A DNA stretch of 64,000 nucleotides from Siphonodentalium dalli (taxonomy: Eukaryota > Mollusca > Scaphopoda > Gadilida > Siphonodentaliidae): contig CP136063.1 of the NCBI GenBank assembly GCA_032622095.1, forward strand, positions 272,113,426 to 272,177,425, given 5' to 3'. How positions within the stretch are numbered: the first letter of the stretch is position 1; each line of letters opens with the position of its first letter. The notes under the pieces are model-generated. The model was not told the origin of the DNA, ran no database searches, and saw nothing but the letters and a program-made list of their open reading frames with translations. Positions 15,501 through 29,383 of the stretch are shown piece after piece. A program made the translations under genes and the position numbers.

Positions 15501-18500
15501 AAAGAGCGTTCATTGTTAGTCTTACTCCTGGTATGATACAAATAAAGAACGCTCATTGTTAGTCTATTCCTGGTATGTTATAAATAAAGAGCGTTCCTTG
15601 TTAGTATATTCATGGTATGTTACAAATAAAGATCGTGCATTGTTAGTCTTATTCCTGGTATGTTACACATAAAGAGCGTTCATTGTTAGTCTACTCATTG
15701 TATATTACCAATAAAGAGCGTTCCTTGTTAGAAAATTCATGGTATGTTACAAATAAAGATCGTTCATTGTTAGACTTATTCCTGGTATGTTACAAATAAA
15801 GAACGCTCATTGTTAGTCTATTCCTGGTATGTTACAAATAAAGAGCGTTAATTGTTAGTCTATTCCTGGTATGTAACCAACAAGGAACGTCCATTGTTAG
15901 TCTTACTCCTGGTATGTTACAAATAAAGAACGCTCATTATTAGTCTTACTCTTGGTATGTTACATATAAAGAGCGTTGATTGATAGTCTATTATTGGTAT
16001 GTTACATATAAAGAACGCTCATTGTTAGTCTTACTCCTGGTATGTTACAAATAAAGAGTGTTCATTGTTAGTCTTACTCCTGGTATGTTACAAATAAAGA
16101 ACGCTCATTGCTAGTCTATTCCTGGTATGTTACAAATAAAAAGCGTTCATTGTTAGTCTTATTCCTGGTATGTTACAAATAAATAACGCTCATTGTTAGT
16201 CTATTCCTGGTATGTTACAAATAAAGAGCGTTCATTGTTAGTCTTATTCCTTGTATGTTACAAATAAAGAACGCTCATTGTTAGTCTGTTCCTGGTATGC
16301 TACAAATAAAGAACGCTCATTGTTAGTCTATTCCTGGTGTGTTACAAATAAAGAGCGTTCATTGTTAGTCTATACCTGGTATGATACAAATAAAGAGCGT
16401 TCATTGTTAGTCTACTCATTGTATATTACCAATAAAGAGCGTTCCTTGTTAGAAAATTCATGGTATGTTACAAATAAAGAACGCTCATTGTTCGTCTATT
16501 CCTGGTATGTTACAAATAAAGAGCGTTCATCGTTAGTCTATTCCTGGTATGTTACAAATAAAGAACGCTCATTGTTAGTCTATTCCTGGTATGTTACAAA
16601 TAAAGAACGCTCATTGTTCGTCTATTCCTGGTATGTTACAAATAAAGAGCGTTCATCGTTAGTCTATTCCTGGTATGTTACAAATAAAGAACGCTCATTG
16701 TTAGTCTATTCCTGGTATGTTACAAACAAAGAGCGTTCATCGTTAGTCTATTCCTGGTATGTTACAAATAAAGAACGCTCATTGTTTGTCTATTCCTGGT
16801 ATGTTACAAATAAAGAACACTCATTGTTAGTCTATTCCTGGTATGTTATAAATAAAGAGCGTTCATTGTTAGTCTATTCCTGATATATTACACATAAAGA
16901 ACGCTCATTGTTAGTCTTACTCCTGGTATGTTACAAATAAAGAACGCTCATTGTTAGTCTTACTCCTGGTATGTTACAAATAAAGAGAGTTCATTGTTAG
17001 TCTATTCCTGGTATGTTACAAATAAAGAACGCTCATTGTTAGTCTATTCCTGGATTGTAACCAACAAAGAACGTCCATTATTAGTCTTATTCATGGTATG
17101 TTACAAATAAAGAACACTCATTGTTAGTCTATTCCTGGTATGTTACAAATAAAGAGCGTTCATCGTTAGTCTATTCCTGGTATGTTACAAATAAAGAACG
17201 CTCATTGTTTGTCTATTCCTGGTATGTTACAAATAAATAACGCTCATCGTTAGTCTATTCCTGGTATGTTATAAATAAAGAGCGTTTATTGTTAGTCTAT
17301 TCCTCGTTTGTTATAAATAAAGAGCGTTCATTGTTAGTCTATTCCTGATATATTACACATAAAGAACGCTCATTGTTAGTCTTACTCCTGGTATGTTACA
17401 AATAAAGAGCGTTCATTGTTAGTCTTACTCCTGGTATGTTACAAATAAAGAATGTTCATTGTTAGTCTATTCCTGGTATGATACAAATAAAGAGCGTTCA
17501 TTGTTAGTCTATTCCTGGTATGTTACAAATAAAGAACGCTCATTGTTATATAGTCTATTCCTGGTATGTTACAAATAAAGAGCGTTCATTGTTAGTCTTA
17601 CTCCTGGTATGTTACAAATAAAGAACGCTCATTGTTAGTCTATTCCAGGTATGTTACAAATAAAGAACGTTTATTGCTAATCTTATTCCTTGTATGTTAC
17701 AAATAAAGAACGCTCATTGTTAGTCTATTCCTGGTAAGCTACAAATAAAGAACGCTTATTGTTAGTCTATTCCTGTTGTGTTACAAATAAAGAGCGTTCA
17801 TTGTTAGTCTATACCTGGTATGATACAAATAAAGAGCGTTCATTGTTAGTCTACTCATTGTATATTACCAATAAAGAGCGTTCCTTGTTAGAAAATTCAT
17901 GGTATGTTACAAATAAAGAACGCTCATTGTTCGTCTATTCCTGGTATGTTACAAATAAAGAGCATTCACCGTTAGTCTATTCCTGGTATGTTACAAATAA
18001 AGAACGCTCATTGTTAGTCTATTCCTGGTATGTTACAAATAAAGAGCGTTCATCGTTAGTCTATTCCTGGTATGTTACAAATAAAGAACGCTCATTGTTC
18101 GTCTATTCCTGGTATGTTACAAATAAAGAGCGTTCATCGTTAGTCTATTCCTGGTTTGTTACAAATAAAGAACGCTCATTGTTAGTCTATTCCTGGTATG
18201 TTACAAATAAAGAGCGTTCATCGTTAGTCTATTCCTGGTATGTTACAAATAAAGAACGCTCATTGTTTGTCTATTCCTGGTATGTTACAAATAAAGAACA
18301 CTCATTGTTAGTCTATTCCTGGTATGTTATAAATAAAGAGCGTTCATTGTTAGTCTATTCCTGATATATTACACATAAAAAACGCTCATTGTTAGTCTTA
18401 CTCCTGGTATGTTACAAATACAGAACGCTCATTGTTAGTCTTACTCCTGGTATGTTACAAATCAAGAACGTTCATTGTTAGTCTTACTCCTGGTATGTGA

Positions 18501-21212
18501 CAAATAAAGAGAGTTCATTGTTAGTCTATTCCTGGTATGTTACACATAAAGAACGCTCATCGTTAGTCTATTCCTGGATTGTAACCAACAAAGAACGTCT
18601 ATTGTTAGTCTTATTCATGGTATGTTACAAATAAAGAGCGCTCATTGTTAGTCTATTCCTGGTATGTTACAAATAAAGAGCGTTCATCGTTAGTCTATTG
18701 CTGGTATGTTAAAAATAAAGAACGCTCATTGTTAGTCTATTCCTGGTATGTTACAAATAAAGAACGCTCATTGTTAGTCTATTCCTGGTATGTTACAAAT
18801 AAAGTACGCTCATTGTTAGTCTATTCCTGGTGTGTTACAAATAAAGAGCGTTCATTGTTAGTCTATACCTGGTATGATACAAATAAAGAGCGTTCATTGT
18901 TAGTCTACTCATTGTATATTACCAATAAAGAGCGTTCCTTGTTAGAAAATTCCTGGTATGTTACAAATAAAGAACGCTCATTGTTCGTCTATTCCTGGTA
19001 TGTTACAAATAAAGAACGCTCATTGTTAGTCTATTCCTGGTATGTTATAAATAAAGAACGCTCATCGTTAGTCTATACCTGGTATGATACAAATAAAGAG
19101 CGTTCATTGTTAGTCTACTCATTGTATATTACCAATAAAGAGCGTTCCTTGTTAGAAAATTCCTGGTATGTTACAAATAAAGAACGCTCATCGTTAGTCT
19201 ATTCCTGGTATGTTACAAATAAAGAACGTTCATCGTTAGTCTATTATTGGTATGTTACAAACAAAGAGCGTTCATCGTTAGTCTATTCCTGGTATGTTAC
19301 AAATAAAGAACGCTCATTGTTTGTCTATTCCTGGTATGTTACACATAAAGAACGCTCATTGTTCGTCTATTCCTGGTATGTTACAAATAAAGAGCGTTCA
19401 TCGTTAGTCTATTCCTGGTATGTTACAAATAAAGAACTCTCATTGTTAGTCTATTCCTGGTATGTTACAAATAAAGAACGCTCATTGTTAGTCTATTCCT
19501 GGTATGTTACAAATAAAGAACGCTCATTGTTTGTCTATTCCTGGTATGTTACACATAAAGAACGCTCATTGTTCGTCTATTCCTGGTATGTTACAAATAA
19601 AGAGCGTTCATTGTTAGTCTATTCCTGGTATGTTACACATAAAGAACGTCCATTGTTAGTCTATTCCTGGTATGTTACAAATAAAGAACGCTCATTGTTC
19701 GTCTATTCCTGGTATGTTACAAATAAAGAGCGTTCATCGTTAGTCTATTCCTGGTATGTTACAAATAAAGAACGCTCATTGTTAGTCTATTCCTGGTATG
19801 TTACAAACAAAGAGCGTTCATCGTTAGTCTATTCCTGGTATGTTACAAATAAAGAACGCTCATTGTTTGTCTATTCCTGGTATGTTACAAATAAATAACA
19901 CTCATTGTTAGTCTATTCCTGGTATGTTATAAATAAAGAGCGTTCATTGTTAGTCTATTCCTGATATATTACACATAAAGAACGCTCATTGTTAGTCTTA
20001 CTCCTGGTGTGTTACAAATAAAGAGGGTTCATCGTTAGTCTATTCCTGATATATTACACATAAAGAACGCTCATTGTTAGTCTATTCCTGGTATGTTACA
20101 CATAAAGAACGCTCATTGTTAGTCTACTCCTGGTATGTTACAAATAAAGAACGCTCATTGTTCGTCTATTCCTGGTATGTTACAAATAAAGAGCGTTCAT
20201 CGTTAGTCTATTCCTGATATATTACACATAAAGAACGCTCATTGTTAGTCTTACTCCTGGTATGTTACAAATAAAGAACGCTCATTGTTAGTCTTACTCC
20301 TGGTATGTTACAAATAAAGAGAGTTCATTGTTAGTCTATTCCTGGTATGTTACAAATAAAGAACCCTCATTGTTAGTCTATTCCTGGATTGTAACCAACA
20401 AAGAACGTCCATTGTTAGTCTTATTCATGGTATGTTACAAATAAAGAACGCTCATTGTTAGTCTATTCCTGGTATGTTACAAATAAAGAGCTTTCATCGT
20501 TAGTCTATTCCTGGTATGCTACAAATAAAGAACGCTCATTGTTAGTCTATTCCTGGTGTGTTACAAATAAAGAGCGTTCATTGTTAGTCTATACCTGGTA
20601 TGATACAAATAAAGAGCGTTCATTGTTAGTCTACTCATTGTATATTACCAATAAAGAGCGTTCCTTGTTAGAAAATTCATGGTATGTTACAAATAAAGAA
20701 CGCTCATTGTTCGTCTATTCCTGGTATGTTACAAATAAAGAGCGTTCATCGTTAGTCTATTCCTGGTATGTTACAAATAAAGAACGCTCATTGTTAGTCT
20801 ATTCCTGGTATGTTACAAATAAAGAACGCTCATTGTTCGTCTATTCCTGGTATGTTACAAATAAAGAGCGTTCATCGTTAGTCTATTCCTGGTATGTTAC
20901 AAATAAAGAACGCTCATTGTTAGTCTATTCCTGGTATGTTACAAACAAAGAGCGTTCATCGTTAGTCTATTCCTGGTATGTTACAAATAAAGAACGCTCA
21001 TTGTTTGTCTATTCCTGGTATGTTACAAATAAAGAACACTCATTGTTAGTCTATTCCTGGTATGTTATAAATAAAGAGCGTTCATTGTTAGTCTATTCCT
21101 GATATATTACACATAAAGAACGCTCATTGTTAGTCTTACTCCTGGTATGTTACAAATAAAGAACGCTCATTGTTAGTCTTACTCCTGGTATGTTACAAAT
21201 AAAGAGAGTTCA
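12542..21212 (+). repeat. Satellite higher-order repeat, copy 2 (8,671 bp)
   Basis: Same landmark order as copy 1: E 12542, D 13427, B 16251, C 17759, A 18645, F 20455. It is 1,131 bp longer. D-B spacing is 2,824 instead of 1,525 bp, because of a 1,299-bp tandem duplication. C-A spacing is 886 instead of 1,054 bp, because of a 168-bp (four-monomer) deletion. The two changes add up exactly. Outside them the copy is nearly identical to copy 1, with rare private changes such as TGGTTTGTTAC near 18153. Confidence 0.85.
13630..16227 (+). repeat. 1,299-bp tandem duplication inside HOR copy 2
   Basis: The segment at 13630-14928 is repeated at 14929-16227. The marker CGCTCACCG occurs at 13631 and again at 14930, 1,299 bp apart, followed in both by the same series of landmark monomers (TCCTCGTTTG, AATGTTCAGTG, CATTGTCAGTC, CACCTCCTGACATG, ATTGATAGTC). 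At 14928 the sequence passes from the monomer that normally precedes segment B straight into the interior of segment D. This is the expected joint of an unequal crossover. Other HOR copies have a single version. Confidence 0.85.
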
Positions 21213-24200
21213 TTGTTAGTCTATTCCTTGTATGTTACAAATAAAGAACGCTCATTGTTAGTCTATTCCTGGTATGCTACAAATAAAGAACGCTCATTGT
21301 TAGTCTATTCCTGGTGTGTTACAAATAAAGAGCGTTCATTGTTAGTCTATACCTGGTATGATACAAATGAAGAGCGTTCATTGTTAGTCTACTCATTGTA
21401 TATTACCAATAAAGAGCGTTCCTTGTTAGAAAATTCATGGTATGTTACAAATAAAGAACGCTCATTGTTCGTCTATTCCTGGTATGTTACAAATAAAGAG
21501 CGTTCATCGTTTGTCTATTCCTGGTATGTTACAAATAAAGAACGCTCATTGTTAGTCTATTCCTGGTATGTTACAAATAAAGAACGCTCATTGTTCGTCT
21601 ATTCCTGGTATGTTACAAATAAAGAGCGTTCATCGTTAGTCTATTCCTGGTATGTTACAAATAAAGAACGCTCATTGTTAGTCTATTCCTGGTATGTTAC
21701 AAACAAAGAGCGTTCATTGTTAGTCTATTCCTGGTATGTTACAAATAAAGAACGCTCATTGTTTGTCTATTCCTGGTATGTTACAAATAAAGAACACTCA
21801 TTGTTAGTCTATTCCTGGTATGTTATAAATAAAGAGCGTTCATTGTTAGTCTATTCCTGATATATTACACATAAAGAACGCTCATTGTTAGTCTTACTCC
21901 TGGTATGTTACAAATAAAGAACGCTCATTGTTAGTCTTACTCCTGGTATGTTACAAATAAAGAGAGTTCATTGTTAGTCTATTCCTGGTATGTTACAAAT
22001 AAAGAACCCTCATTGTTAGTCTATTCCTGGATTGTAACCAACAAAGAACGTCCATTGTTAGTCTTATTCATGGTATGTTACAAATAAAGAACGCTCATTG
22101 TTAGTCTATTCCTGGTATGTTACAAATAAAGAGCTTTCATCGTTAGTCTATTCCTGGTATGTTACAAATAAAGAACGCTCATTGTTAGTCTATTCCTGGT
22201 ATGTTACAAATAAAGAGCGTTCATCGTTAGTCTATTCCTGGTATGTTACAAATAAAGAACGCTCATTGTTTGTCTATTCGTGGTATGTTACAAATAAAGA
22301 ACGCTCACCGTTAGTCTATTCCTGGTATGTTATAAATAAAGAGCGTTTATTGTTAGTCTATTCCTCGTTTGTTATAAATAAAGAGCGTTCATTGTTAGTC
22401 TATTCCTGATATATTACACATAAAGAACGCTCATTGTTAGTCTTACTCCTGGTATGTTACAAATAAAGAGCGTTCATTGTTAGTCTTACTCCTGGTATGT
22501 TTCAAATAAAGAATGTTCAGTGTTAGTCTATTCCTGGTATGTTACACACAAAGAGCGTTCATTGTCAGTCTACTCATTGTATATTACCAATAACGACCGT
22601 CCCTTGTTAGTATATTCATGGTATGTTACATATAAAGTTCGTTCATTGTTAGTCTTATTCCTGGTATGTTACAAATAAAGAGTGTTCATTGTTAGTCTTA
22701 CACAGTGTATGTTACAAATAAAGAGCGTTCACTGTTAGTCACCTCCTGACATGTTCATTGTTAGTCTATTCCTGGTATGTTACCAACAAAGATCATTCAT
22801 TGTTAGTCTTATTCCTGTGATGTTACAAATAAAGAGCGTTAATTGTTAGTCTATTCTTGGTATGTTACAAATAAAGAGCGTTCATTGTTAGTCTTACTCC
22901 TGGTATGATACAAATAAAGAACGCTCATTGTTAGTCTATTCCTGGTATGTTATAAATAAAGAGCGTTCCTTGTTAGTATATTCATGGTATGTTACAAATA
23001 AAGATCGTGCATTGTTAGTCTTATTCCTGGTATGTTACACATAAAGAGCGTTCATTGTTAGTCTACTCATTGTATATTACCAATAAAGAGCGTTCCTTGT
23101 TAGAAAATTCATGGTATGTTACAAATAAAGATCGTTCATTGTTAGACTTATTCCTGGTATGTTACAAATAAAGAACGCTCATTGTTAGTCTATTCCTGGT
23201 ATGTTACAAATAAAGAGCGTTAATTGTTAGTCTATTCCTGGTATGTAACCAACAAGGAACGTCCATTGTTAGTCTTACTCCTGGTATGTTACAAATAAAG
23301 AACGCTCATTATTAGTCTTACTCTTGGTATGTTACATATAAAGAGCGTTGATTGATAGTCTATTATTGGTATGTTACATATAAAGAACGCTCATTGTTAG
23401 TCTTACTCCTGGTATGTTACAAATAAAGAGTGTTCATTGTTAGTCTTACTCCTGGTATGTTACAAATAAAGAACGCTCATTGCTAGTCTATTCCTGGTAT
23501 GTTACAAATAAAAAGCGTTCATTGTTAGTCTTATTCCTGGTATGTTACAAATAAATAACGCTCATTGTTAGTCTATTCCTGGTATGTTACAAATAAAGAG
23601 CGTTCATTGTTAGTCTTATTCCTTGTATGTTACAAATAAAGAACGCTCATTGTTAGTCTGTTCCTGGTATGCTACAAATAAAGAACGCTCATTGTTAGTC
23701 TATTCCTGGTGTGTTACAAATAAAGAGCGTTCATTGTTAGTCTATACCTGGTATGATACAAATAAAGAGCGTTCATTGTTAGTCTACTCATTGTATATTA
23801 CCAATAAAGAGCGTTCCTTGTTAGAAAATTCATGGTATGTTACAAATAAAGAACGCTCATTGTTCGTCTATTCCTGGTATGTTACAAATAAAGAGCGTTC
23901 ATCGTTAGTCTATTCCTGGTATGTTACAAATAAAGAACGCTCATTGTTAGTCTATTCCTGGTATGTTACAAATAAAGAACGCTCATTGTTCGTCTATTCC
24001 TGGTATGTTACAAATAAAGAGCGTTCATCGTTAGTCTATTCCTGGTATGTTACAAATAAAGAACGCTCATTGTTAGTCTATTCCTGGTATGTTACAAACA
24101 AAGAGCGTTCATCGTTAGTCTATTCCTGGTATGTTACAAATAAAGAACGCTCATTGTTTGTCTATTCCTGGTATGTTACAAATAAAGAACACTCATTGTT

Positions 24201-27200
24201 AGTCTATTCCTGGTATGTTATAAATAAAGAGCGTTCATTGTTAGTCTATTCCTGATATATTACACATAAAGAACGCTCATTGTTAGTCTTACTCCTGGTA
24301 TGTTACAAATAAAGAACGCTCATTGTTAGTCTTACTCCTGGTATGTTACAAATAAAGAGAGTTCATTGTTAGTCTATTCCTGGTATGTTACAAATAAAGA
24401 ACGCTCATTGTTAGTCTATTCCTGGATTGTAACCAACAAAGAACGTCCATTATTAGTCTTATTCATGGTATGTTACAAATAAAGAACACTCATTGTTAGT
24501 CTATTCCTGGTATGTTACAAATAAAGAGCGTTCATCGTTAGTCTATTCCTGGTATGTTACAAATAAAGAACGCTCATTGTTAGTCTATTCCTGGTATGTT
24601 ACAAATAAATAACGCTCATCGTTAGTCTATTCCTGGTATGTTATAAATAAAGAGCGTTTATTGTTAGTCTATTCCTCGTTTGTTATAAATAAAGAGCGTT
24701 CATTGTTAGTCTATTCCTGATATATTACACATAAAGAACGCTCATTGTTAGTCTTACTCCTGGTATGTTACAAATAAAGAGCGTTCATTGTTAGTCTTAC
24801 TCCTGGTATGTTACAAATAAAGAATGTTCATTGTTAGTCTATTCCTGGTATGATACAAATAAAGAGCGTTCATTGTTAGTCTATTCCTGGTATGTTACAA
24901 ATAAAGAACGCTCATTGTTATATAGTCTATTCCTGGTATGTTACAAATAAAGAGCGTTCATTGTTAGTCTTACTCCTGGTATGTTACAAATAAAGAACGC
25001 TCATTGTTAGTCTATTCCAGGTATGTTACAAATAAAGAACGTTTATTGCTAATCTTATTCCTTGTATGTTACAAATAAAGAACGCTCATTGTTAGTCTAT
25101 TCCTGGTATGCTACAAATAAAGAACGCTTATTGTTAGTCTATTCCTGTTGTGTTACAAATAAAGAGCGTTCATTGTTAGTCTATACCTGGTATGATACAA
25201 ATAAAGAGCGTTCATTGTTAGTCTACTCATTGTATATTACCAATAAAGAGCGTTCCTTGTTAGAAAATTCATGGTATGTTACAAATAAAGAACGCTCATT
25301 GTTCGTCTATTCCTGGTATGTTACAAATAAAGAGCATTCACCGTTAGTCTATTCCTGGTATGTTACAAATAAAGAACGCTCATTGTTAGTCTATTCCTGG
25401 TATGTTACAAATAAAGAGCGTTCATCGTTAGTCTATTCCTGGTATGTTACAAATAAAGAACGCTCATTGTTCGTCTATTCCTGGTATGTTACAAATAAAG
25501 AGCGTTCATCGTTAGTCTATTCCTGGTATGTTACAAATAAAGAACGCTCATTGTTAGTCTATTCCTGGTATGTTACAAATAAAGAGCGTTCATCGTTAGT
25601 CTATTCCTGGTATGTTACAAATAAAGAACGCTCATTGTTCGTCTATTACTGGTATGTTACAAATAAAGAGCGTTCATCGTTAGTCTATTCCTGGTATGTT
25701 ACCCATAAAGAACGCTCATTGTTAGTCTATTCCTGGTATGTTACAAATAAAGAGCGTTCATCGTTAGTCTATTCCTGGTATGTTACAAATAAAGAACGCT
25801 CATTGTTTGTCTATTCCTGGTATGTTACAAATAAAGAACACTCATTGTTAGTCTATTCCTGGTATGTTATAAATAAAGAGCGTTCATTGTTAGTCTATTC
25901 CTGATATATTACACATAAAAAACGCTCATTGTTAGTCTTACTCCTGGTATGTTACAAATACAGAACGCTCATTGTTAGTCTTACTCCTGGTATGTTACAA
26001 ATCAAGAACGTTCATTGTTAGTCTTACTCCTGGTATGTGACAAATAAAGAGAGTTCATTGTTAGTCTATTCCTGGTATGTTACACATAAAGAACGCTCAT
26101 CGTTAGTCTATTCCTGGATTGTAACCAACAAAGAACGTCTATTGTTAGTCTTATTCATGGTATGTTACAAATAAAGAGCGCTCATTGTTAGTCTATTCCT
26201 GGTATGTTACAAATAAAGAGCGTTCATCGTTAGTCTATTGCTGGTATGTTAAAAATAAAGAACGCTCATTGTTAGTCTATTCCTGGTATGTTACAAATAA
26301 AGAACGCTCATTGTTAGTCTATTCCTGGTATGTTACAAATAAAGTACGCTCATTGTTAGTCTATTCCTGGTGTGTTACAAATAAAGAGCGTTCATTGTTA
26401 GTCTATACCTGGTATGATACAAATAAAGAGCGTTCATTGTTAGTCTACTCATTGTATATTACCAATAAAGAGCGTTCCTTGTTAGAAAATTCCTGGTATG
26501 TTACAAATAAAGAACGCTCATTGTTCGTCTATTCCTGGTATGTTACAAATAAAGAACGCTCATTGTTAGTCTATTCCTGGTATGTTATAAATAAAGAACG
26601 CTCATCGTTAGTCTATACCTGGTATGATACAAATAAAGAGCGTTCATTGTTAGTCTACTCATTGTATATTACCAATAAAGAGCGTTCCTTGTTAGAAAAT
26701 TCCTGGTATGTTACAAATAAAGAACGCTCATCGTTAGTCTATTCCTGGTATGTTACAAATAAAGAACGTTCATCGTTAGTCTATTATTGGTATGTTACAA
26801 ACAAAGAGCGTTCATCGTTAGTCTATTCCTGGTATGTTACAAATAAAGAACGCTCATTGTTTGTCTATTCCTGGTATGTTACACATAAAGAACGCTCATT
26901 GTTCGTCTATTCCTGGTATGTTACAAATAAAGAGCGTTCATCGTTAGTCTATTCCTGGTATGTTACAAATAAAGAACTCTCATTGTTAGTCTATTCCTGG
27001 TATGTTACAAATAAAGAACGCTCATTGTTAGTCTATTCCTGGTATGTTACAAATAAAGAACGCTCATTGTTTGTCTATTCCTGGTATGTTACACATAAAG
27101 AACGCTCATTGTTCGTCTATTCCTGGTATGTTACAAATAAAGAGCGTTCATTGTTAGTCTATTCCTGGTATGTTACACATAAAGAACGTCCATTGTTAGT

Positions 27201-29103
27201 CTATTCCTGGTATGTTACAAATAAAGAACGCTCATTGTTCGTCTATTCCTGGTATGTTACAAATAAAGAGCGTTCATCGTTAGTCTATTCCTGGTATGTT
27301 ACAAATAAAGAACGCTCATTGTTAGTCTATTCCTGGTATGTTACAAACAAAGAGCGTTCATCGTTAGTCTATTCCTGGTATGTTACAAATAAAGAACGCT
27401 CATTGTTTGTCTATTCCTGGTATGTTACAAATAAATAACACTCATTGTTAGTCTATTCCTGGTATGTTATAAATAAAGAGCGTTCATTGTTAGTCTATTC
27501 CTGATATATTACACATAAAGAACGCTCATTGTTAGTCTTACTCCTGGTATGTTACAAATAAAGAGGGTTCATCGTTAGTCTATTCCTGATATATTACACA
27601 TAAAGAACGCTCATTGTTAGTCTATTCCTGGTATGTTACACATAAAGAACGCTCATTGTTAGTCTACTCCTGGTATGTTACAAATAAAGAACGCTCATTG
27701 TTCGTCTATTCCTGGTATGTTACAAATAAAGAGCGTTCATCGTTAGTCTATTCCTGATATATTACACATAAAGAACGCTCATTGTTAGTCTTACTCCTGG
27801 TATGTTACAAATAAAGAACGCTCATTGTTAGTCTTACTCCTGGTATGTTACAAATAAAGAGAGTTCATTGTTAGTCTATTCCTGGTATGTTACAAATAAA
27901 GAACGCTCATTGTTCGTCTATTCCTGGTATGTTACAAATAAAGAGCGTTCATCGTTAGTCTATTCCTGATATATTACACATAAAGAACGCTCATTGTTAG
28001 TCTTACTCCTGGTATGTTACAAATAAAGAGGGTTCATCGTTAGTCTATTCCTGATATATTACACATAAAGAACGCTCATTGTTAGTCTATTCCTGGTATG
28101 TTACACATAAAGAACGCTCATTGTTAGTCTACTCCTGGTATGTTACAAATAAAGAACGCTCATTGTTCGTCTATTCCTGGTATGTTACAAATAAAGAGCG
28201 TTCATCGTTAGTCTATTCCTGATATATTACACATAAAGAACGCTCATTGTTAGTCTTACTCCTGGTATGTTACAAATAAAGAACGCTCATTGTTAGTCTT
28301 ACTCCTGGTATGTTACAAATAAAGAGAGTTCATTGTTAGTCTATTCCTGGTATGTTACAAATAAAGAACGCTCATTGTTCGTCTATTCCTGGTATGTTAC
28401 AAATAAAGAGCGTTCATCGTTAGTCTATTCCTGATATATTACACATAAAGAACGCTCATTGTTAGTCTTACTCCTGGAATGTTACAAATAAAGAACGCTC
28501 ATTGTTTGTCTATTCCTGGTATGTTACACATAAAGAACGCTCATTGTTCGTCTATTCCTGGTATGTTACAAATAAAGAGCGTTCATTGTTAGTCTATTCC
28601 TGGTATGTTACACATAAAGAACGTCCATTGTTAGTCTATTCCTGGTATGTTACAAATAAAGAACGCTCTTTGTTAGTCTTACTCCTGGTATGTTACAAAT
28701 AAAGAGGGTTCATCGTTAGTCTATTCCTGATATATTACACATAAAGAACGCTCATTGTTAGTCTTACTCCTGGAATGTTACAAATAAAGAACGCTCATTG
28801 TTAGTCTTACTCCTGGTATGTTACAAATAAAGAGAGTTCATTGTTAGTCTATTCATGGTATATTACACATAAAGAACGCTCATTGTTCGTCTATTCCTGG
28901 TATGTTACAAATAAAGAACTCTCATTGTTCGTCTACTCCTGGTATGTTACAAATAAAGAGCGTTCATCGTTAGTCTACTCCTGATATATTACACATAAAG
29001 AACGCTCTTTGTTAGTCTTACTCCTGGTATGTTACAAATAAAGAGGGTTCATCGTTAGTCTATTCCTGATATATTACACATTAAGAACGCTCATTGTTAG
29101 TCT
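21213..29103 (+). repeat. Satellite higher-order repeat, copy 3, running into island 1
   Basis: E 21213, D 22098, B 23623, C 25062, A 26185-27438 with the same spacings as copy 1. After A the array does not reach segment F. From about 27500 to 29103 it consists of shuffled monomers with TGATATATTACACATAAAG, GAGGGTTCATCG, GAGAGTTCATTG and TGGAATGTTAC. The last monomer before the island carries the rare CACATTAAG (for CACATAAAG). That marker recurs only before island 2 (near 38015) and near 50402 and 57205. Confidence 0.8.
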
Positions 29104-29383
29104 TACAGTACAAGGCCCGTGGTTTTTTCAAAACCACGCGTGGCCAACATTTTAACACGGAAAAAACACGAAAAAATCGCGCGTGGTCTTAGCGTGGTCA
29201 ACTTCAGAAAAATGGCCAGCGTGTTCAAAAACGGTCTGAACACGGCGTGTACATGCCGTGGTCATCCGAGTTCACGCCGTGGTCATCCGTGTTGAAGTCG
29301 TGTTATTAGCGTGATAAATTTCGGCAATATGGCCAGCGTGTTCAAAAACGGTCTGAACACGGCATGTTCAATGTCGTGATCAT
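29104..29383. repeat. Island left arm: hairpin and 117-bp repeat
   Basis: The island begins with a 9-bp inverted repeat, CGTGGTTTT at 29118-29126 and AAAACCACG at 29130-29138, separated by TTC. A motif ATGGCCAGCGTGTTCAAAAA starts at 29212 and again at 29329 (117-bp period), each followed by GGTCTGAACACGGC. CGTGG and ACACGG words are frequent. No reading frame of note. Confidence 0.75.

Larger units (their letters stand above)
1..29103 (+). repeat. 42-bp satellite array, left block
   Basis: Uninterrupted head-to-tail array of a 42-bp monomer made of TTACAAATAAA, an octamer GARCGYTC, ATTGTTAGTCTATTCC and TGGTATG. Common variants are GAACGCTC versus GAGCGTTC, ATTG versus ATCG, TTAGTC versus TTCGTC or TTTGTC, CACATAAAG for CAAATAAAG, and TGATATATT for TGGTATGTT. 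Many monomers are 43 bp because TCTATTCC is replaced by TCTTACTCC or TCTTATTCC. All monomers run in the same direction. No promoter, RNA gene or unrelated sequence was seen in this block. It contains the HOR copies described separately. Confidence 0.97.

Noticed and set aside
1-29103. CRISPR array
   Set aside because: Repeats are directly adjacent with no unique spacers, there are no cas genes, and the context is eukaryotic.
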